Source of the DNA: Crossaster papposus
Lineage: Eukaryota > Echinodermata > Asteroidea > Velatida > Solasteridae
Length of the DNA stretch: 64,000 nt
Direction of reading: 5' to 3'
Assembly: GCA_037893245.1 (NCBI GenBank)
Contig: JBAIAA010000412.1
Location: forward strand, 930,001-994,000
This document shows positions 12,401 through 24,879 of this stretch, piece after piece; the stretch's first letter is position 1; every line of letters starts with the position of its first letter. Made by a program: the position numbers and the translations under genes. The notes under the pieces were generated by a model. It saw nothing but the letters and a program-made list of their open reading frames with translations, had not been told where the DNA came from and did not search any database.

Positions 12401-15400
12401 ATTTAATGTACAGGTGATCATTTACAAAGTCAAATTAATCCTCCCCCTCCCCCCCTCCAAGCTCTCACACTAGAAAGTATACCAAACATAATAAACTTCA
12501 ACAGCTAACACAGGTTCAGTAATTATTTGTACACTGTACTGAACATAACAGTACTAACCTGCCAAACTCGAACAGTTTGATTGACTTGGTACAGATGGGT
12601 CCATTAATTTTTCAGTATCGGTGCAGTGATGGGGTTACCCATAAATAAATGCCTGTGCATTCCCCCAAACTCCAACAAGCTTACAAGTCTCATGCCTTTC
12701 TGCCCTGAACCTCACAGAATTCAAGAGTGTCTGATCCCCTGGGCCTTTGGTACTGAGTTTCTATGGTTTGGTACCAAACCTGCCAAAACCTATCAAAACC
12801 TGCAGTTGGAGTTGGATGGGTTTAGGGTAGTTAGGTTTAATTCAATTACCGAATAATTTAAAGATTTCTGTCAATAATTGTAAATTTCTTATTCAACAAT
12901 AGGGTCATTCCATATCCAATCACCCAATGGGTCAAACCCCACTCCTTTCAAGGTCAAAGTAAAGGTCTAAGGCCAAATAGTATTATATTTGATGTTAGCT
13001 TTCCAATAAAATCAAAATCATCAAATTTGGTCAACAGGTTAGGGAGGTATGGTCTTTTTTTAATATTTGAGGCCACGCCCATTTTGGTCAAAATCACTAA
13101 AAGAAAATTGGATGCCGCTAAAACTTACAATTTTGGCTTTTTCAACTAAAATAACCCTGTAAAACAAGTATGAACTACATGTAATATAATTTAAAAGGGG
13201 TGGGGTGTAAATTTTAAATTTTGTTGGGTGATTTGACACAGAATGACCCAACACACTGCTTAGCTGTAAAACCAATTGCAAAAAAGAACAAATTTTGTTG
13301 TTGATGCAGGCTGACCTATGCAGAACCCTAGAAGAAATTGAAGGCGAAAAGAAGTTTTTTGTCGACAGATGGGAAAGACAATCGGTGAGACAAGCTGAAT
13401 ATTTCCCAGGTCCTTTGTCTACTAGATTTAAGAGCATCTTTTTCAAAAAAGTAATCTTTTTGGGAAAGTTGTATTTATTTGTGCAGCAATCCAAAAAGTA
13501 CCCAACCAAAATACTGTTCAAAAGCTTACTTGTTGTGAAGATATTAATGATTTTAAACACCTTGTGCAATTATTCCGTCTGGCATGCAGTCATTTTGAAG
13601 AAAATAATAGAAGAATGCAATTTCCAAATGTATGTCTAAGACACTTTGGGAAATTTCTGCAGCGCGCGCGTTAGTTCTACTATTGGTTTGTTCAGTACGT
13701 GACACAAGATAGCTGCAATCTGCTGGCTGAAAACGCGCCCATGAACGAAGATTGTGGTCGCAATTAAAATTGCCATTTTAAATGTATTTGTCTTTCTTTT
13801 CACAGGGAGGGGGAGGGGTGACCTGTCTCATGGAAGACGGCAAGATATTTGAGAGGGCCGGTGTTAATGTGTCCGTTGTCAGCGGTGAACTGTCATCAAA
13901 AGCTGTTGCACAAATGAGATCAAGGTTGGTATTGAAACAAATACACAAAAAGAAAAAGAAAAAGGAAATTAACATTATTGGCCCACAAGGAAATTCTAGA
14001 ACTCATATTAATCTATTTTATTGATTTCTATTATTAAAGGTAGGATACACCATTGGCAATTGCTTGAATTATCAGGAATAGGCGGATTTTTAGGGGGGTT
14101 GTATTTTATAGTAAATATCGTTTAACTGACCTGACCGAAGTTTTACAATCATGGATGCAGGGAAAAAAGCAAGAAAAACGGAGTCTGTTTTCAACTGGCG
14201 TTGGGCAGTTCTGTTTTTTCGCGACCGCCATCCGGAACAATAACAGGATATCTAGCGCAATCATTTTGCTCGATGCCAAGATTATTATTTACTTTCAAAT
14301 AAGTAAGATATTTCTTAATAATTAGGTAATAACAGTTTTATATCTGCGAATGGTGTAATCTACCTTTAAGGCAAAAAGTACCAAAGTTTAATGCAAGTTT
14401 AAATAAATACACTTAATTTCACTAATGTGTAACTTGGCATATTATACAAGATCTGCGTTGTATTACACTATATTACACTCATTTTTCATTCAACATAAAA
14501 AGTAGATGGAAGTTGAATAACATTCAGCACTTGCCTCAAATTAACCCATAAAAGTCCTTCTAATTATTCATATGAACCCTAACTCCCTACGCATTTTGGT
14601 TGGGATGCACCCTCAATCCTGCAAAATCTTCCAACTGCCTCTATGTAAAACTACAACCTCGGTCCTCCAAGATCCTCTATTTACTGGAGGGGTGGCCACT
14701 GCCACAGTCTTGCAAAATCCTCAAAAACAGAGCTGTTGATATGTTAAGGCACTAGACAGTGCCGATGATACCGTATCTAGAAGCAGTGTGGATGAGTAGA
14801 GTATTATCTAGGCTTAAATTTATGCATGGTTAAGCATAAACTACACACGGTACAGCCTAGACCTTGACTTGGTGCTCATCTAGCCAAACTTAATTAATAT
14901 TTATGTACTAGTATCTTTTGAATAAAAATTTCACCACCTATAACAACTTAGATTAATAAGTTTTAAAAAAAAATCAGTTGATTGATAAAATAACCACAAC
15001 AAAAACATGTACCAAATCATTGTCTTAAATGGTCGCCGTACATCTGCTTTACTAAACAGAAGTTGTCGGGTCGAGAATTAATCACAATTCCAATTCATAC
15101 TTAGTACTTGTGTAGCCTAATTATTTTTAAATACAAGTATCTTCTAAAAGAAATGTAATAACTATCTATTCAATTTATAATTGCTATAACCATTCAAGTG
15201 ATATTAAAGACTGATTGTTACCTTGAAGTTGTCAGCTCTAGTCACACTTACAAAAGTAAACTTAATGTTTTTTCTCACAAATTCAAATTCACAAAAGCTA
15301 GACTTTTCAGTAAGTGTAAATCTTAACCTTGTTATTTACAGAGGGAAGAAGCTAGACGAAGGGAAGAAGTTGCCCTTCTTTGCGGCAGGAGTAAGCTGTG

Positions 15401-15411
15401 TGATCCATCCG
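9441..15411 (+). CDS. CPOX: Coproporphyrinogen-III oxidase, N-terminal exons only
   Basis: CPOX oxidatively decarboxylates coproporphyrinogen III to protoporphyrinogen IX in haem synthesis, in the mitochondrial intermembrane space. Exons: 9441-9478, 11063-11129, 11692-11784, 12164-12214, 13310-13384, 13806-13924, 15342-15411. All have GT-AG borders and join in phase to 171 codons. Exons 1-3 encode a leader with a hydrophobic stretch (LVVGSIVGGFVCYG). From exon 4 the family blocks are clear: SRMELFIMKIQ, FFVDRWER, GGGGVTCLMEDGKIFERAG, MRSRGK and AAGVSCVIHP. The exon 7 donor (CCG/GTAAGT) is intact. The following family blocks (an IHFNYRYFE-type stretch and the tryptophan/glycine-rich catalytic region) were not found on the plus strand in the rest of the window. 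The missing ~230 residues lie beyond the window, are rearranged, or are lost. Identity is sure; completeness is not. Confidence 0.9.
9599..9991. mobile_element. 393-bp MITE, TA target, Tc1/pogo-like ends
   Basis: Terminal inverted repeats begin CAGTCAAACCT and are flanked on both sides by TA, the target duplication of the Tc1/mariner/pogo group. The interior repeats GTGGCC/GGCCAC motifs and encodes no transposase. It sits in CPOX intron 1. Confidence 0.75.
10119..10299. repeat. Short inverted-repeat element, AATAAGCGAGTTCG ends
   Basis: AATAAGCGAGTTCGATAATT occurs at the left end and again near 10234. An inverted copy (CCGAACTCGCTTATT) closes the right end. The interior also holds an inverted pair (CTGTACCAAAC / GTTTTGGTACAG). 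The same terminal sequence reappears at the insertion upstream of copy C (32829-33220). It lies in CPOX intron 1. Confidence 0.55.
12902..13249. mobile_element. 348-bp MITE with GGGTCATTC ends
   Basis: The left end GGGTCATTC...AATCACCCAA is inverted at the right end (TTGGGTGATTT...GAATGACCC). CPOX intron 4 (12215-13309) holds it. No coding sequence. The target duplication is unclear. Confidence 0.6.
14038..14365. mobile_element. 328-bp TTAA-flanked MITE (array-spacer family)
   Basis: Starts AGGTAGGATACACCATT and ends with the inverted equivalent (AATGGTGTAATCTACCT). TTAA lies on both sides (14034-14037, 14366-14369). It belongs to the same family as the complete copies at 28171-28498 and 48782-49160 and the many remnants in the MYND array. 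It sits in CPOX intron 6. Confidence 0.8.
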
Positions 15412-16026
15412 GTAAGTTGCTTCAATCCTGTAATAACAGTATGATCTCTACGCAGGAATTATAGGTGATGGATGCGGCCTTATTATTATAGGCTAACACA
15501 TTTGTGCACTTGTGTCCTGCACACACATTGCATCAATTACACAAAACTGTGCACAAACCTACAGCATTTGTGTGCACCTCACAATCCACAATTTCCAAAG
15601 CCATTAATCGCACCGTACAAATGCAGGGCATGGAACAACTTGTAAAACCCAGCTAGTATCAAACATGAAGTACATGTATACGCCCCACAGCTTTTACATC
15701 TTTATATATTGGACAGAAATGTCAAAAATGGAATGCAGAATGGCTAATCACAACTCTGAACAAGATCTATGTTTTATAGGTTTATGAGCGTCCAATTGTA
15801 CTGTTGCATCATTTGGAATGTTTGATATTTTATCTGTTTAGTTCTGTAGTAGACCAATCTAGTAAGCCCTGTCTAATGCGTGCATTGTATGCGCATGCAC
15901 ACGCATTTTCGACATTAATCAAATAAAACAGGGCGGGGCTTATTGAATCAGTTTTGGTTTTACTGCACACTGTTTAATATTGGTGGATTTGGGAAGCTGT
16001 CTGGCAGTTTACCCCAAATCATATGT
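15412..16026. other. Gap between last visible CPOX exon and MYND copy A
   Basis: No further CPOX exon is seen. The CATCAAATAAAACAGG region near 15920 and the sequence just below the stop of copy A are non-coding. Confidence 0.5.
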
Positions 16027-19000
16027 TTAGGCATCACTTTCTGGCAGACACCACTCTACAGCTCGGTCAGCTCCATTCAGCATAGTAAGATCCCTAGCAT
16101 TCTTACGATACATGAATGGTACCAGCTTGTTCAGTCCCTCCCTAAAGTCCCGCATTTGCATGCCATGGTACCTCTTCACATTGATGAACGTTGGAAGGGT
16201 TTGGAGTGCTGGAATCCCACGCCCCCCTGCCATGATGTCTGCTCGCAGATACTGGAGAAAGTAGCAAGTGTTGTCATGATACTCTTGTAAGTTACTGATG
16301 CCGATAGGAGACATCTTTTGGGTGTCTTTACAGAATGCAGCACGACATTCCAGAAATCCAGGGGACATGTCCTGAAGCATGAACATGATTTTTGTGTCGG
16401 CTTTTGATATATAGTTAAGCCAGTTCATGCACTCAGTGAGAATCACAGAGAAGCTGTTTTTCGTATTGAGAAGGGGCTTGAATGTGTGGAGAAGCCTAGG
16501 AATGCCAACATAGTCGGCAACGTTGGAGGTGAAGATTCGGTCATAGTTGGCCATGTTCAAAGTCTGATGATGATTCGGAAAGTCCAGACAGTTTGCCAAG
16601 GAGACATGGATAGAGAGCCTTCCTTGAAGGATGAGACTCTTGACTTTCTGGAGGAGGTTTGTCACATACTTGTGGTATCTAACCATCGGAGAAGAGTGGG
16701 GTCCAGGGGTGTGCTCTCTAACTCTTAAACAGTCCCACTCTTGGTAGGGAAATGCATCCGTATTTACACTGTAAACGAACTTGGTCTCTTCTGGTGCCTT
16801 GAATGTAAATAGATGAGGTTCACGTCCTGTTAGTGTTGAGTTGTCAAATGGCACATACTTTTCTTTTCTTTCAGTTGGGAAAAACAGTGCGTGGTCAAAC
16901 CACTCTTTTACCTTCTTCTTTTCGGTACCAGATAACTCTTCAAAATAGGAAGATAAGTTTTGTGCCATGTGTGACCTCTCAAACAGATTCATCCTTTGTT
17001 GTCTGAGGTTGATTGAGGTGCTCTTGTGTCGTTGACATTCTAATGTTTGCCACTTTTTCCAAACCACTTGCAGAAGGCTAAGATCTTCGTTCACGATGCT
17101 TACCAGTCCTTTGGTAGCATCCAGTAGTTGCCGAGCTGCACTCATCTGAATGAGTTCATCCAAGCTTGTTTTGATCAAATCGTACTCTCGCTTGGAAATA
17201 TGGAGCGAGTACCAGATGGTTGTCAAACTGGAAGCAATGTCATCAGTGTCTGCGAAGCGGACCAACATGAAGAGAAACAGCACGTTCCGTGCCATGACAA
17301 AAGGATCGTAGTCATTGAGGGTGACATGAAGTTTTCCCTGGTACTCATCAGGCAAAGAAGCAGCCGTCAAAACTGTGCTGCGCAGGTTTCCACATCCAAT
17401 AGACAAAATATGGTAATCTTTCGCCAAATTGTCTTTCTTTACTCCAGTTGTCAATTCATTGCCTTCAAGTTGAAGGAAGTCTTTGGCAAAAATGTTGCCA
17501 ATGTAGTAGGGAAAATTTTGGCTTGTCTTGTCGGTGTCAGAGCGTGTGTTGTCTAGATCCTCTGCCAACTCTTTCATTGATTTCTCAGCTTCCTTGCATG
17601 ATGGCTTGTGGGATTTCCAGTCAGTTTTTTGGCATTCTTTGTTGCAATACCATGCATTATTGCAACTGGCACACTGAAAAAGAGAAAAAGGCATGGGTAA
17701 ATTTATTTCACCTATCGCCGTACGTGATCATTATCCAATCGTAGTGTCGTTGCACATCACATGATATTCTAAATCTTGGACAAGCAAAAAATGTTCCAAA
17801 TACGAACATTATTCAGCCACATGTGTGCCCATGTGCCTCCTGAACGTTAAAAAACGCATTACGCAAATGCACATCTAATGTAACGCGAATGCTCACCGGC
17901 TACTAACACATTGGCCAAGCCTGTCTAGAGTAGTTTGTTCTGTTCACATTCCTTAAGTTTTTCCTATTCTTGAATGGTTAAAATATGTGAGTGGGGTCCG
18001 GGGATTCTGTATTATTCAGATACACCTATAACAAGCGACTTGAGAATGGGAAAAATGAATGTCTTTCTCTTTTTGCAAGAAGTGGTTGCACCGAAAGTCT
18101 GAATGTACTGTACACGTGGGCAAAGTTGTTTCAGAAATCTGAGACAACTCCTCCTGTATACAGTCAGAGAGAGCATGTATGCAATGATTTCATGTACCGT
18201 AATTTCCTGCGGTAAAGACGCGGCTTATCTGACTTTCTAGACCACAAAAACATCGCCGCGTCTTATCTTTTAGTGCGCCGTATATGATGTCGCTTGAGTT
18301 CAAAGTGATGGTCTTTGTGTGAAGAATTCTTTGAACGCCGCAATCTTACTCAATAATGCGGTCAACCAATTAGCCCAACTCCCCGGACATTGTGACCGTG
18401 TTTCCATTAACAATGCCGCGATGTGTTGATCCCCCTACGACCGTACATGTATGTGATTTAGAACTCGGCAGCGTTTGTAGTCTTGTTTGCAAGATGTTTT
18501 TCGCGATGCGGGGCGCCCTCTAACGTACGCCGTAGACCACGCGCGAATTACCGCATCGGCGGCCTACGCGCGCTGCATATACCGATTAAGATCGTCTTGC
18601 AAACAAGACTACAGCGTGCGCTGCATGACGCGTACAACAGCGATAAAAAGCTGGCCCGTACTATGTGGCTTTTTTCTAAACGTTTTTTCGTCTACGTTCC
18701 GGCTTCATGCAATTCACCATCCGAACTACACAGCGCGGAGCATTCACAACGACTGGAAAAAAGACTAGGGGGTGTCGCAATTAGGGATACCATGCACGCG
18801 ATCGCTGCATGTGATGTACATGTGCATGCAGTTTATACTGCAGTGATACATGACTATCGGCAAACCTCATGCGATATTGTGACTACTGGTTTGAAGTTTT
18901 CATACATTGTTTGCGTGCCAGATAAACTCAAGTACTCAGCAAATTCTTGCTTGGAATAGTGGGATCCTTCTAAGGCAACAAAATGACCCCTTTGTGGCGA

Positions 19001-20690
19001 TGTACCTACACCGGGTGGCGCCTGGTGTTCTTCTGGGTGCGTTCAAGCATGCGCCTTATTCGGCAGTGCGCTTTATCTGTTGACGTTTGAAATTTTTGTG
19101 GGTGATTTTAGGGACCTGCGCCTTAACCGCCGTGCGGCTTTACCGCAGGAAATTACGGTAATACACTTCTGCACGTTTCACACATCGCATCCACGTGCTG
19201 CATGTGTGTAAAGTCATCTAAGGGGAGTGGCTAAATCACAAACGGCGATAGGTCAATTATATGTCAGGTCAGGTTGTCCCTGTGACCTATGTATGTATAT
19301 ATGCCACATATCTCTATTATACAAACATTTCTAATGTTCTTTTTATATTATCCTAGCACAAATGCCTTACCCTATAAACCCTTCTCAATCCAAAATATTA
19401 TGATTTTGGAGAATACAATGGGTTTAGTTTGTAGGCTGTACCCATCATTATTTATTTCAGTCATGCACAATGGAACCCTGCATTATGCTTGATATCATTC
19501 CCACAATCCCACTATACTTCTGAATGCCATTGCCACTAGCAGTAATTGTTGAGGTTGAATCAAATGTTTGAAGGATTGAGGATGATTCCTATATAGCCAG
19601 AGGGGGTTATGTGAGAGTTAATAGGCAAGCCTTCGATTAAGCGGGCGCAGGGCGCAAATTTGCGCTCATAAACTGCTCTAATCTCAGCGCGTGACCTCTA
19701 TACATAATTCAACAGGGAGGTCAAAAGCATAATAACGCTTGCGCACTGAAGGAAGTTTGTGTTTTAGAAATGAGGTTGTTAGTTAGGTACCTTGCTCTAT
19801 GGGTACTGTGTGCGCGATAGTATGTACATGTACATGAATTATACATGTACACTAACATACATCGCGGCAATCAAACGTACGGGATACGTGGACAGTTATT
19901 GATGTCGCGACGGGTCGCGAACAGACGGTACAATGGCTTCGGCGAAGCGGGGCCCAGGGGCATCTTTGCTGTAACATCGATTGCTTCGTCCACTCGGTCT
20001 GACATTTTTTCACTAAACAACGCTATAACAACAACGCACGCGACGCGCTCACATGGTCTATTTTATACTATGTCCACACGTCGCTGCGACGTACAGAAAC
20101 TATACCAGTGAGTCAGCGATTATGCAAGTTACGTCACGCGATTTTTCACGCAACGTCACAGGCGCATGCAAATGCAAAACAATTCTGCTCGGAATTTTCC
20201 GAGCGATTGGAGCAGATAAACAAGACGGTCTTAGCGAAGGTTATTCGCGCGTGGTCTACGGCGTACGTTAGAGGACGCCCCGCATCGCGAAGATCGTCTT
20301 GCAAACAAGACTAACTTGAACGCTGCATACACGCGCACTGTAAAAATAATTGCCCCTGGTTCTTCAGAAATTGCCCCTTGCTCTGGTAACTTTTAAAAAT
20401 AAATTGCCCCTTGCTCCTGGCTGCTTATTCTAAGGCTTGTTAATAGGATTGAGTTTATGAAACTATTAATAAACACCGTACGGTACCTCCTTCATATTAG
20501 TAGAAGTTTTGTCACAGTTGCCGCACCGTCGTGGTCCAAACATCCGACATTCCACAGAGCTGTGTCTGGCCTCGTCGTTGTCCAGGCAGGGTGTGCTGCA
20601 GTACACAGCCATTCTGCAGTGACTGCAGGGCACAGTCACCTGTGGAAGAACTTTCTCACATCTCCAGCAATGTCCACGCTGTACATCCAT
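16027..20690 (-). CDS. MYND/DUF4470 array gene, copy A (divergent)
   Basis: Exon 1 is 20690-20487 (68 codons) and exon 2 is 17673-16027 (548 codons plus TAA), a 616-residue protein. The intron is 2.8 kb, much longer than the ~85 bp in copies C to H, and contains a TA-flanked transposon. The donor is GAG/GTACCG; exon 2 opens at TGT after an AG, in phase. Two MYND fingers are visible: CWRC...CSHC...YCSTPC...HSSVEC in exon 1, and CGNC in exon 1 joined to CASCNNAWYCNKEC...HKPSC in exon 2. The DUF4470-type core reads YHILSIGCGNLRSTV, then NDYDPFVMARN. A acceptor-like TTCTATTTCAG lies just before the ATG, suggesting a 5' noncoding exon (see 21733-21835). Copy A differs from C-I throughout, so it is an older member. 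Function unknown. Confidence 0.85.
18197..19158. mobile_element. 962-bp TA-flanked DNA element in the intron of copy A
   Basis: Ends are CCGTAATTTCCTGCGGTAAAG and its exact inverted copy. Each is flanked by TA (18195-18196, 19159-19160), as for Tc1/mariner-like insertion. A 158-codon open frame (18483-18959, plus) overlaps the interior but resembles no transposase I know. The interior carries a nested palindromic element (18478-18613). Probably a non-autonomous element. Confidence 0.7.
18478..18613. repeat. 136-bp palindromic element nested in the TA element
   Basis: Bounded by GTAGTCTTGTTTGCAAGA and its inverted copy TCTTGCAAACAAGACTAC. About 65 bases of it recur in opposite orientation at 20246-20311, so it is a dispersed family. 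Confidence 0.6.
20246..20311. repeat. Partial copy of the 18478-18613 element
   Basis: The reverse complement matches the left half of the nested element, including TCTTGTTTGCAAGA, CGCGATGCGGGGCG and TAACGTACGCCGTAGACCAC. It sits in the same intron, 1.7 kb away. The GC-richer stretch 19840-20311 around it may be the rest of a diverged element. Confidence 0.55.
20344..20428. repeat. Short triple direct repeat of AATTGCCCCT
   Basis: Three spaced copies of AATTGCCCCT(T)GCTC(C)TGG-like sequence about 25-40 bases apart, close to the splice donor of copy A exon 1. Meaning unknown. Confidence 0.4.
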
Positions 20691-21732
20691 GATCTTCTCT
20701 GAAATAGAACATTAGAATCCTTGTGTACATTTTGTATGTATCATATCAAATTGATTTCATGGTTTCCACTTCTGCTATACCCACTGCAAGTGAAAAATGA
20801 CACACAAATTTGTTAACCCTAACAGTACTGCAGCCGATTTCACACAATAAAGGCGTAACTAATGCGCCATTTTTAAAAGTGGCGTAAGTTTTACGCAACA
20901 AAACAGTTGCGTAGCTGCGCCATTTTACGAAGCTTGATGTAGCTGCACAACGTTTTAAACAGCGTTTACGACAACTGTTCGCGTATATTTGTGTTCTTTC
21001 ACGAAATCGTCGTCGTACCACCATTTGCCTGCCATTTTTAAAATAGTGTGGAATCGTGTGGCAACGTTACAAATTCTGTCACGAGTACAATTTCTTTACT
21101 TCAATCACAAAACTGTGAGTGTCTTTCATCAAGCTTAATAAGTTGAGCAATGACGGGCTCCACGTCAATTATGATTTGCTAGTAAAATAGGTCATTTTCA
21201 TTTACCTAAATAGACTGCGCAAGCTACGTCATAATTTGTTAGGCACGCACTGTTAAACATTTGAGAAACTGTCGGAAGCAAAATGTTGCGCTGCGACAGC
21301 GTTATCGCGCAGAGCACGCACGACGCGCATGCCAATATCCATAAAAGAAAATCATGGAATTTGGAAATCATGAACTGAAATTGTTAAACAATTGTTAGAC
21401 AAGTTTTAAACTTTTGACTTTTGGACCAAAAGGTTAGATTTGTTGACCGAAATGGTATTTACATACCCTCGCCTTCGGCTCGGGCATTAACGCGTCCAGG
21501 CCCATGAGCCGGTTTTAAACGTACGTTTAAAACTAGCCTACCACATAACCTTAGTATAACGCAATTATCAGAATATTTCAGAGGATTGCAAAGAATGAAA
21601 TCGTATTCCGACAGAAAATATGTGATTGCACCCTGTAAAAAAAAAAGCAGCATGATCCCTGTACACACACAATATTTGTCGATCCCTTTACACAATGAAA
21701 TTCCTTTTTCATATACGCTTTGAAAATACTCA

Positions 21733-21835
21733 CCTAAATATTCCTGGTTATACAGCCTGTTAGCATTCAAAGCAGAGTTGTTTTCACCAGTGGCTGTGAC
21801 AGTGAAGAGCTTGGCTTCAGTCCGCTGCTTTTATA
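21733..21835 (-). promoter_or_regulatory. Putative promoter and 5' noncoding exon of copy A
   Basis: On the minus strand TATAAAAG (21835-21828) is followed 32 bases later by an initiator-like TTCACTG centred at 21803. About 70 bases on, a donor ends the exon (TTTAG/GTGAGT, GT at 21732). The matching acceptor TTCTATTTCAG lies 9 bases before the ATG of copy A. Spacing is ideal for a TATA promoter plus a spliced 5' UTR. Inferred from sequence only. Confidence 0.55.
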
Positions 21836-22398
21836 TTTTGCATTGATGATCACATGATGCTTTAATATTCGATTGCTCATAACCCAACAAAGAGGGAATT
21901 TTTCCCATGACAAATACTAATATTGGCTTTTGTTAGTCTGTTTACATTGTGAAACAATTGCAACATGTACCAGGTACTGCTACAATAGACATTTTCATAA
22001 CGCATCAATATGTTGTGGTTTCCGAGGGTCACATTTGATTGATTTTATTGATTAGTAAAATGGAGAGTTGATGGCTTCTGATTGGTCGAGAATCGATCAC
22101 ATGGAGGGCATTATTTTGAAGAAATTGCCTGGGCTTTCCAAGGGCCGTTTTCCAAACCCCAGCTTGGGCTGCATTCTGGCTCCATTACCACTGCTAAACT
22201 ACATGACAGAAGCCAATATACGGAAACGAAGCTGTGTTTGTAAAACCGCCTTGAAGAAGCTAATAAATGGCCCCTGAACCAGCATTAAGCAAGCATCATG
22301 CAAGCCAATGATTGGCCAGATATTGGTAGCTGTTTTACGGTAACTTGTTTCAATTCGGCAAAACTAAACATTTTCTCTTTTTAAGAAAGCTTTAATAA

Positions 22399-22543
22399 GG
22401 GAATAAATGTGTGTTCGAGAGGTTTTAATCACTCTGTTTAATACCGCTTGGAGTCTGGGTGCTGATAATTACCCTCGCCTTCAGCTCGTATTAAGCGGTA
22501 TTAAACAGAGTGATTAATACTGACCGAACACACATTTATTCCC
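22399..22543. repeat. 145-bp foldback repeat
   Basis: Arms 22399-22452 and 22490-22543 are near-perfect inverted copies (GGGAATAAATGTGTGTTCG... and ...CGAACACACATTTATTCCC). They enclose a ~37-base loop, so the sequence could fold into a long hairpin. Confidence 0.75.
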
Positions 22544-24879
22544 ATTCATAAATACCTTTTTTTGTAAAATTCAGCAAAAAAAGCCCCAGAAAATTGTCGC
22601 AAGTAAATTTCAGTGTTTCGCCATTCTGTGTGTGTCAAATGACATGTTTCCGCTTCTGTCGTTCTACACAATACATGCAATAAAGCGTATTTACTATGAA
22701 CCAGACTAGTATTACTGCCATTGGCAACCTCGTTTCTAGGGTGTCGAGCTGTACGCGCCCAACACTACCCGCTTTTACTACATGTATTGGAGACGAGGTA
22801 CGGTTGGAAATAAAGTGAGCTCCTGGGGACGGGTATAATGCGACATCACGTGACAGGGTTTTGTTGCCAGCTGGTTTTAAACACTTCCAGCCATGTCTTT
22901 ATCGTCCGTTTAATACCGGCCACGTGTTGGGCTCTCAACCAATAGGAATGCCTAAACTGTCCCAGGTACATGTATTTATGAATATTTATTTGTGAGAATA
23001 ATTTTTGAAAAAAATAAAAATGGATTCGAAAATTATATTTGTTTGGGGTCAAAATTCCCTTTAAAAATATTTAAAAAAAAATAAACAAATGTGCTAGTCA
23101 TTAATGTTCTTGAACGAGTATATAAAAAAGTGAGAAAATTGAACCTGAAAGTTGTGCCGTCTGCGTATCCAAAGTTATCTGCCAAGTGGTTGCTCAGATT
23201 ATTACACATCATGTCTGACTACGTTGCAGAATCAAATTTGTATCTAAATTTTAATCTAAATAAACTGGATGACGATGAATTGAGGATTTTATGTTGCCAC
23301 AATAATCTAAAGGCATCGTTGTCGTACTGAATAAACGACCATGCGCGCTAATAAAAGGGGCCAAACAGGGTGCCCTCTTTGCGCATGGCCCCTGAACATG
23401 AACAAAAAACGCTGGAAATATCGCCGAAGGAAAATTACCAGCGGTCAACCCCCAACCCAGTCAATTATAATGCAGTAATGACCAGGTCCTCGCACTGTTA
23501 TTCCCTAATTAATAATAATAAAAATAATAATTACCTCCAAATGTGGTAATAGAAATAGGGAAACTTTCCCATAGAGACGTGCACAAATTGTTTCTCTTTT
23601 CTGTTACCTAACCCGTTTTTTCCTAGTGCTTTTTCCACGAAATGTGATATTTATACATTTTGGACCCTGCTCTACGAATATAACTGATAAAAACAGTAGC
23701 TAAACAAATAGTCTCCCTATTTGGAAAAGTCTCTCTATTAACCGAATTATTTACTGTAAAGTGTCCTCCTATTGCTACATTTAGTGAAATAATAATTTAT
23801 AATTTATACTAATAACAATAATAATAATAATAATGAGTTCTTAGAATTCGCTATTTCATATAGATCACAGCGCCATGACAAGCATCAAACCTCATCAGAT
23901 TCCAGAGAAAAAGAGAGAAAAAAAATAAAATCTAATATCAATTGTGTTGGTTTCGAATATGGTGTCTTTTATTCACTCTCTAACACTTTTATTAACAGGT
24001 TACATAACTTTCACCATTGACGATTCACTAGTTTACTGATTACATGTCTCACTCGTTCACTTTATATCTTTAATCATTACTTTTAACGGTTCACTAGGGG
24101 ATCACAGTTTACAGTTCACAGTTCACGTAAAAACTGCAATAAACAAAAGAGTAAATAATCCTTAAGTAAGAATACATTACATTACATTGTGTGCTAAATA
24201 TCTTCAGAAACTTTCACTATCGTGCACTAATTATACATGTATGTGAGTAAAGACGTAATATTAAACGCTATAATAAAGCGCAAGCAAAAATAGAGGTTAA
24301 AGATCATCTCAGGAACACATGTGTGCTGCAGACCTCACAAAATGTCAGTATCCAATGTAAAAATGATCCTCAGAAAACTAGTCTAAAAATCACTTAAATT
24401 CTCACTTCCATAAACTACAATAATTACGCAAGGTTCTACAATAATCACTTTATCATTACAACTGTCTTCGGGTCCAAGGATGATCTGGAAATTAGCTGGA
24501 AAAAATTGAGCAAATATTAATTTGTAGTGTTCCCGATAGCTAAAATTGGCTAGATATGAATTAAAAGCACATGTATGGCATACAGAAACCCAGACATTAC
24601 CTCACCCTCCTTGGAATTCATATGGCCAATTTCAGCGATCCTAATCTGCTAAAGAAATAATATAAGGGAGCAACCAAAGTCAAGTTATTATTATAAACAT
24701 CGAAACATATCCCTGGCGACTAACTTAATGTGAGGAAATACAACTACAAATATAAACTGTTATAAACTGCATGGCTATGATATGAGAGCTGGCTTGGTGG
24801 CGGTTACATCAATGTGCAAAAATACTACAAAGTTGAAAATAAGTGTTTCTTTAGGTGCTTCATAAATGCTTGAATACTG

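Noticed and set aside
13060..13569. Minus-strand 169-codon frame
   Set aside because: It overlaps a CPOX exon and a MITE on the other strand and shows no family features.
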